Below, piece by piece: positions 5,413 to 7,695 of a stretch of DNA of 7,695 nucleotides. Position 1 is the first letter of the stretch, and every line of letters starts with the position of its first letter. The stretch spans positions 1 to 7,695 of the forward strand of contig JAFAVL010000012.1 in the NCBI GenBank assembly GCA_019242465.1, written 5' to 3'. Origin of the DNA: Chroococcidiopsidaceae cyanobacterium CP_BM_RX_35 (GTDB taxonomy: Bacteria > Cyanobacteriota > Cyanobacteriia > Cyanobacteriales > Chroococcidiopsidaceae). The translations under genes and the position numbers were made by a program. A model generated the notes under the pieces. The model was not told where the DNA came from. It worked only from the letters and a program-made list of their open reading frames with translations, and ran no database searches.

Positions 5413-5836
5413 ACTCCATCGTCAACCTCTTCAGTTCCAGAGCCCTCAGAAATTTTAGGCACATTAGCCTTCGCTACATTAGCTGCTGGATATTTAGTCA
5501 AGCGCCAAATTAAGAAAGTAACAGTTTCAGCATTAAAAAACTGAAGAGCGGGTGTTCAATGGGCAGAATAGCTCTCTTCCCACTTACTTGTTGAGGCAGC
5601 ATTGGCACATTTTTTACAATGATTATGCAGATTCCCCCCATACTAATCTTGCATTGGGAACCGCTGGAATGTTGATTCTGTCATTGAAGTAATTGAAAGT
5701 CAGTATTAATAGTGGGCCAACTGTTGAACCGCGAGCTCGTTCAGAGGATGTCTGAGAAGTATAATTCAATACGCTAACCGTCTCACCAGAAGGCGAACCA
5801 TAGCAGCATACTTTAATCAAATACAAGAAGAGAAAA

Positions 5837-6454
5837 ATGAACCTGAGTTTTTTACTTCAAGGGACGATTATTGGCTTTTCCATTGCTGCACCAGTAGGAC
5901 CAATTGGCTTGTTATGCATTCGCCGCACCCTAGCAGAAGGACGTTCGGCTGGACTTGTCTCTGGTTTGGGTGCGGCAACCGCTGATGCAGTTTATGGCTC
6001 TGTCGCTGGTTTTGGACTGACATTGATCTCCAGCATCTTAGTTAGTCAACAAAGTTGGCTGCGAGTAGTCGGGGGAATATTTCTGTGTTATCTAGGCTGC
6101 AAAACATTTTTAGCTAAACCCGCCATTGAAGCGGCAAAAGTTAAGGGAAGTAGTTGGATTGGTGCTTATGCCTCCACCTTTTTCTTAACCTTGACAGATC
6201 CGATGACGCTCCTCTCTTTTGCCACGTTCTTTGCTGGAGCGGGTGTTGCAAGTGTAGGCGGCAGCTATCTTACTGCTGGGATGTTAGTCTTGGGCATTTT
6301 TCTGGGCTCTAGCTTTTGGTGGCTACTTCTATCCAGTGGAATTAGTCGGTTTCGTACCAAGTTAAATCTCAAAGGTTTGCAGTGGGTCAACCGCACTGCT
6401 GGCGCAATCATTGTGGCTTTTGGATTAACTGCACTGGTTAGCCTTTACAAATAA
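5837..6454 (+). CDS. LysE/RhtB-family amino-acid exporter
   Basis: A 205-residue inner-membrane protein, typical length for the LysE/RhtB family, which exports amino acids using the proton motive force. About six hydrophobic segments are visible (roughly residues 5-27, 37-62, 72-92, 110-134, 144-168, 182-203). The first carries the family motif APVGPIGLLCIRRTLAEG (18-35) and the fourth carries TDPMTLLSFATFF, corresponding to the conserved NP/DP loop. A purine-rich AGAAGAG four bases before the ATG can serve as ribosome binding site. The gene stands alone on its strand and converges with the glutamine-synthetase-like gene, 12 bp apart. Substrate cannot be read from the sequence; basic or neutral amino acids or metabolites related to the neighbouring ligase are possible. 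Confidence 0.88.
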   Translation: MNLSFLLQGTIIGFSIAAPVGPIGLLCIRRTLAEGRSAGLVSGLGAATADAVYGSVAGFGLTLISSILVSQQSWLRVVGGIFLCYLGCKTFLAKPAIEAAKVKGSSWIGAYASTFFLTLTDPMTLLSFATFFAGAGVASVGGSYLTAGMLVLGIFLGSSFWWLLLSSGISRFRTKLNLKGLQWVNRTAGAIIVAFGLTALVSLYK

Positions 6455-6466
6455 ATATTTCTCCAC

Positions 6467-7695
6467 TCAATAAATATCTAGATACTCCTGGCGTTCCCAA
6501 TCAGTCACATGAATGTGGAAGCGACTCAACTCAAAGTGTTTTACTGTAGTAAATAACTGACAGAATTCCTCACCCAGCATTTCCCGCATCTGGGTGTCAG
6601 CTGCCAGTCCTGCCAAAGCTTGTTCCAGATTTTGCGGTAACTTAGGCAAATTTGGGTTATCCTCACTTGGTCCCTCTACCGGAGGTGGTAACTCTAGCTG
6701 CTGTTTCACCCCTAAAAGCCCTGCGGCGATAGTGGCAGCCGCCGTTAGGTAAGGGTTACTGAGCCCCGAAGCCGCCCGCATTTCCAAATGGGTAGATTCG
6801 TCACCTGTTCCCTTAACTCGGATCATAGCCGAGCGGTCTTCAGTTCCCCAGCTAATATTAGAAGGGGCAAAAGTGTGAGGTTTGAGGCGGCGATAGCAGT
6901 TAGGCGTTGGTCCAATTAGCGGCATCATCGCTGGTGCATGCTCTAGGATACCTTGGATAAATGCCTTGGCTGTAGCTGAGAGACCATATTTATCCTGGGG
7001 ATCGCCAAAGACATTTTTACCAGTACTGTGGTCGAGTAGACTGATATGAAAGTGACAGCAGCTACCAGAGAGATTAGCAGCTGGTTTGGACATAAAGGTA
7101 GCTTGGTAACCTAGTCGGTGAGCAATCTCCTTAACTGCATTTTTAAACGTGAAAGCTTTGTCGCCTCCGCGAATACCTATAGCCGGACCAAAATTAATCT
7201 CAAACTGAGAAGGGGCATACTCGCAGTTATGGGTAATAATGTCGATATTAGAACTCTGGAGGTATGCCAGTAGTTGATCGATTTCCGGCACGTATTGATT
7301 GCGGATGTGATTGAAAATGTGCAGCCCGTCAAATAGGGGTTCCTTCGTTGCGGCCTGCAGTAGGTAGAACTCAAACTCATGACCCATCATCACATCAAAA
7401 CCCAACTGCGCTGCAACATGCAGCACTTGCTTTAAGACATAGCGGGGCGCAGCCTGCACTGGTTCCTCTAGACTCATATAGGGATCGCAGATCACCTTGA
7501 CTGTATGCTCTAGCCAGGGCACTGGTGTCAGAGTCTCCAAGTCTGGTAGCAGAATATGATCGCGATACTTAATCTCCGCATGGTAGCCTGACCCTGGCAC
7601 AACTGTCGAAGCGGTATCTAGTGCCAGCGTGCCGCCATAGAAGTTGAGCCCTTTACGGGTATAGCCTTCTACCTTGTCCGTCGGTACAACTTTTA
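6467..7695 (-). CDS. Glutamine synthetase-like ligase (gamma-glutamyl-amine type), 5' end outside window
   Basis: 408 residues are visible; the frame stays open to the window edge, so the N-terminal domain and start are missing. The GTG at 7600 is internal. Conserved catalytic features of the glutamine synthetase fold, numbered on the visible part, are GHEFEF (metal-binding E106 and E108), E158 in EYAPSQFE and E165, H214 in CHFH, R268/R269 in PNCYRRLKP, WGTEDRSA, and the E304-M-R306 pair before NPYL. The family activates glutamate's gamma-carboxyl with ATP and joins it to ammonia or an amine, in the cytoplasm. The adenylylated Tyr loop of the housekeeping GlnA is absent, and the protein ends VTDWERQEYLDIY, a tail common in GlnA-like proteins such as gamma-glutamylpolyamine synthetases. 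I therefore favour an amine-ligating enzyme, with moderate certainty. Confidence 0.85.
   Translation of the reverse strand, partial: KVVPTDKVEGYTRKGLNFYGGTLALDTASTVVPGSGYHAEIKYRDHILLPDLETLTPVPWLEHTVKVICDPYMSLEEPVQAAPRYVLKQVLHVAAQLGFDVMMGHEFEFYLLQAATKEPLFDGLHIFNHIRNQYVPEIDQLLAYLQSSNIDIITHNCEYAPSQFEINFGPAIGIRGGDKAFTFKNAVKEIAHRLGYQATFMSKPAANLSGSCCHFHISLLDHSTGKNVFGDPQDKYGLSATAKAFIQGILEHAPAMMPLIGPTPNCYRRLKPHTFAPSNISWGTEDRSAMIRVKGTGDESTHLEMRAASGLSNPYLTAAATIAAGLLGVKQQLELPPPVEGPSEDNPNLPKLPQNLEQALAGLAADTQMREMLGEEFCQLFTTVKHFELSRFHIHVTDWERQEYLDIY

Larger units (their letters stand above)
4944..5544 (+). pseudogene. NHL-repeat PEP-CTERM secreted protein, split by a 4-bp AATT duplication
   Basis: Two frames (4944-5291, and its continuation to 5544) encode one protein of 198 residues once a 4-bp duplication at 5286-5293 is removed. 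It starts with a signal peptide (hydrophobic stretch about residues 6-18, likely cleavage after AQAQA). Beta-propeller-type repeats of 41 residues follow, with the pattern TGIAFDNAGNLYATN...NTISEFN, like NHL/SMP-30-type blades. The C-terminus has a VPEP motif (5434-5445), a hydrophobic helix and a KRQIKK basic tail: a PEP-CTERM signal, recognised by exosortase for surface sorting. With only two and a half blades it is short for a propeller and may assemble as a multimer or be a shrunken relative. As it stands, translation would stop after 115 residues and the product would lose its anchor. No good Shine-Dalgarno precedes the ATG. Confidence 0.75.

Noticed and set aside
5543..5580. Possible terminator after the PEP-CTERM gene (GAAGAGC ... 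GCTCTCTTC)
   Set aside because: The stem needs a bulge, the loop is long and there is no T-run.
5550..5692. + strand frame from a GTG ending in NLALGTAGMLILSLK, resembling a membrane anchor
   Set aside because: Only the last 15 residues look like an anchor, there is no VPEP motif and no upstream protein to attach it to.
5741..5755. Short hairpin TCAGA-GGATG-TCTGA, possible mobile-element end
   Set aside because: A 5-bp stem with no T-run and no partner repeat elsewhere in the window.
5623..5826. 67-codon ATG frame on the - strand upstream of the exporter gene
   Set aside because: No recognisable motif, no ribosome site and no neighbour; it overlaps the exporter's leader region and looks like a chance frame.
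6455..6466. Bidirectional terminator between the convergent exporter and ligase genes
   Set aside because: The 12-bp gap and flanks hold only AT-rich direct repeats (AATAAATAT), with no stem.

Overview
The window looks like an accessory stretch of a cyanobacterial chromosome. The main clues are a secreted protein ending in a VPEP sorting signal and membrane anchor (PEP-CTERM), a double-glycine leader peptide gene, an IS4-family element, and low-to-moderate GC in the non-core parts. Species cannot be read from it.

Left part (1-2142, + strand): the 3' end of a tryptophan 2,3-dioxygenase-like gene, a hairpin terminator, then a complete gene for a membrane-anchored stand-alone FMN/iron-sulfur glutamate-synthase-like protein.

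Middle (2143-4168): a damaged defence or competition locus on the - strand. In its direction of transcription it holds a broken nucleotidyltransferase (MNT-type) gene, a 44-codon tail that looks like the end of a polymorphic toxin, and two small paralogous genes (B, then A) proposed as immunity proteins. The toxin tail and gene B overlap by ATGA. A complete 1080-bp IS4-family element, with 13-bp inverted repeats and a 9-bp target duplication, sits in the 3' end of gene B. Removing it on paper restores a 79-residue gene B whose stop lies 11 bp before gene A, so the two were adjacent genes of one operon.

Right of centre (4442-5544): a 79-residue peptide with a double-glycine leader and a three-copy decapeptide repeat in its putative core (+ strand), a possible 49-residue ORF (- strand), and an NHL-repeat PEP-CTERM protein split by a 4-bp AATT duplication (+ strand). 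No maturation enzyme or transporter for the peptide lies in the window.

Right end (5837-7695): a LysE-family amino-acid exporter converges, with a 12-bp gap, on a glutamine-synthetase-like ligase whose 5' end lies beyond the window.

Stretches without a confident gene: 361-549 holds the terminator and a small palindrome. 2143-2266 shows only a weak IS6-like motif. 4169-4441 shows only a ribosome binding site at its end. 4682-4943 holds the doubtful small ORF. In 5545-5836 I see nothing I can support beyond a short hairpin.
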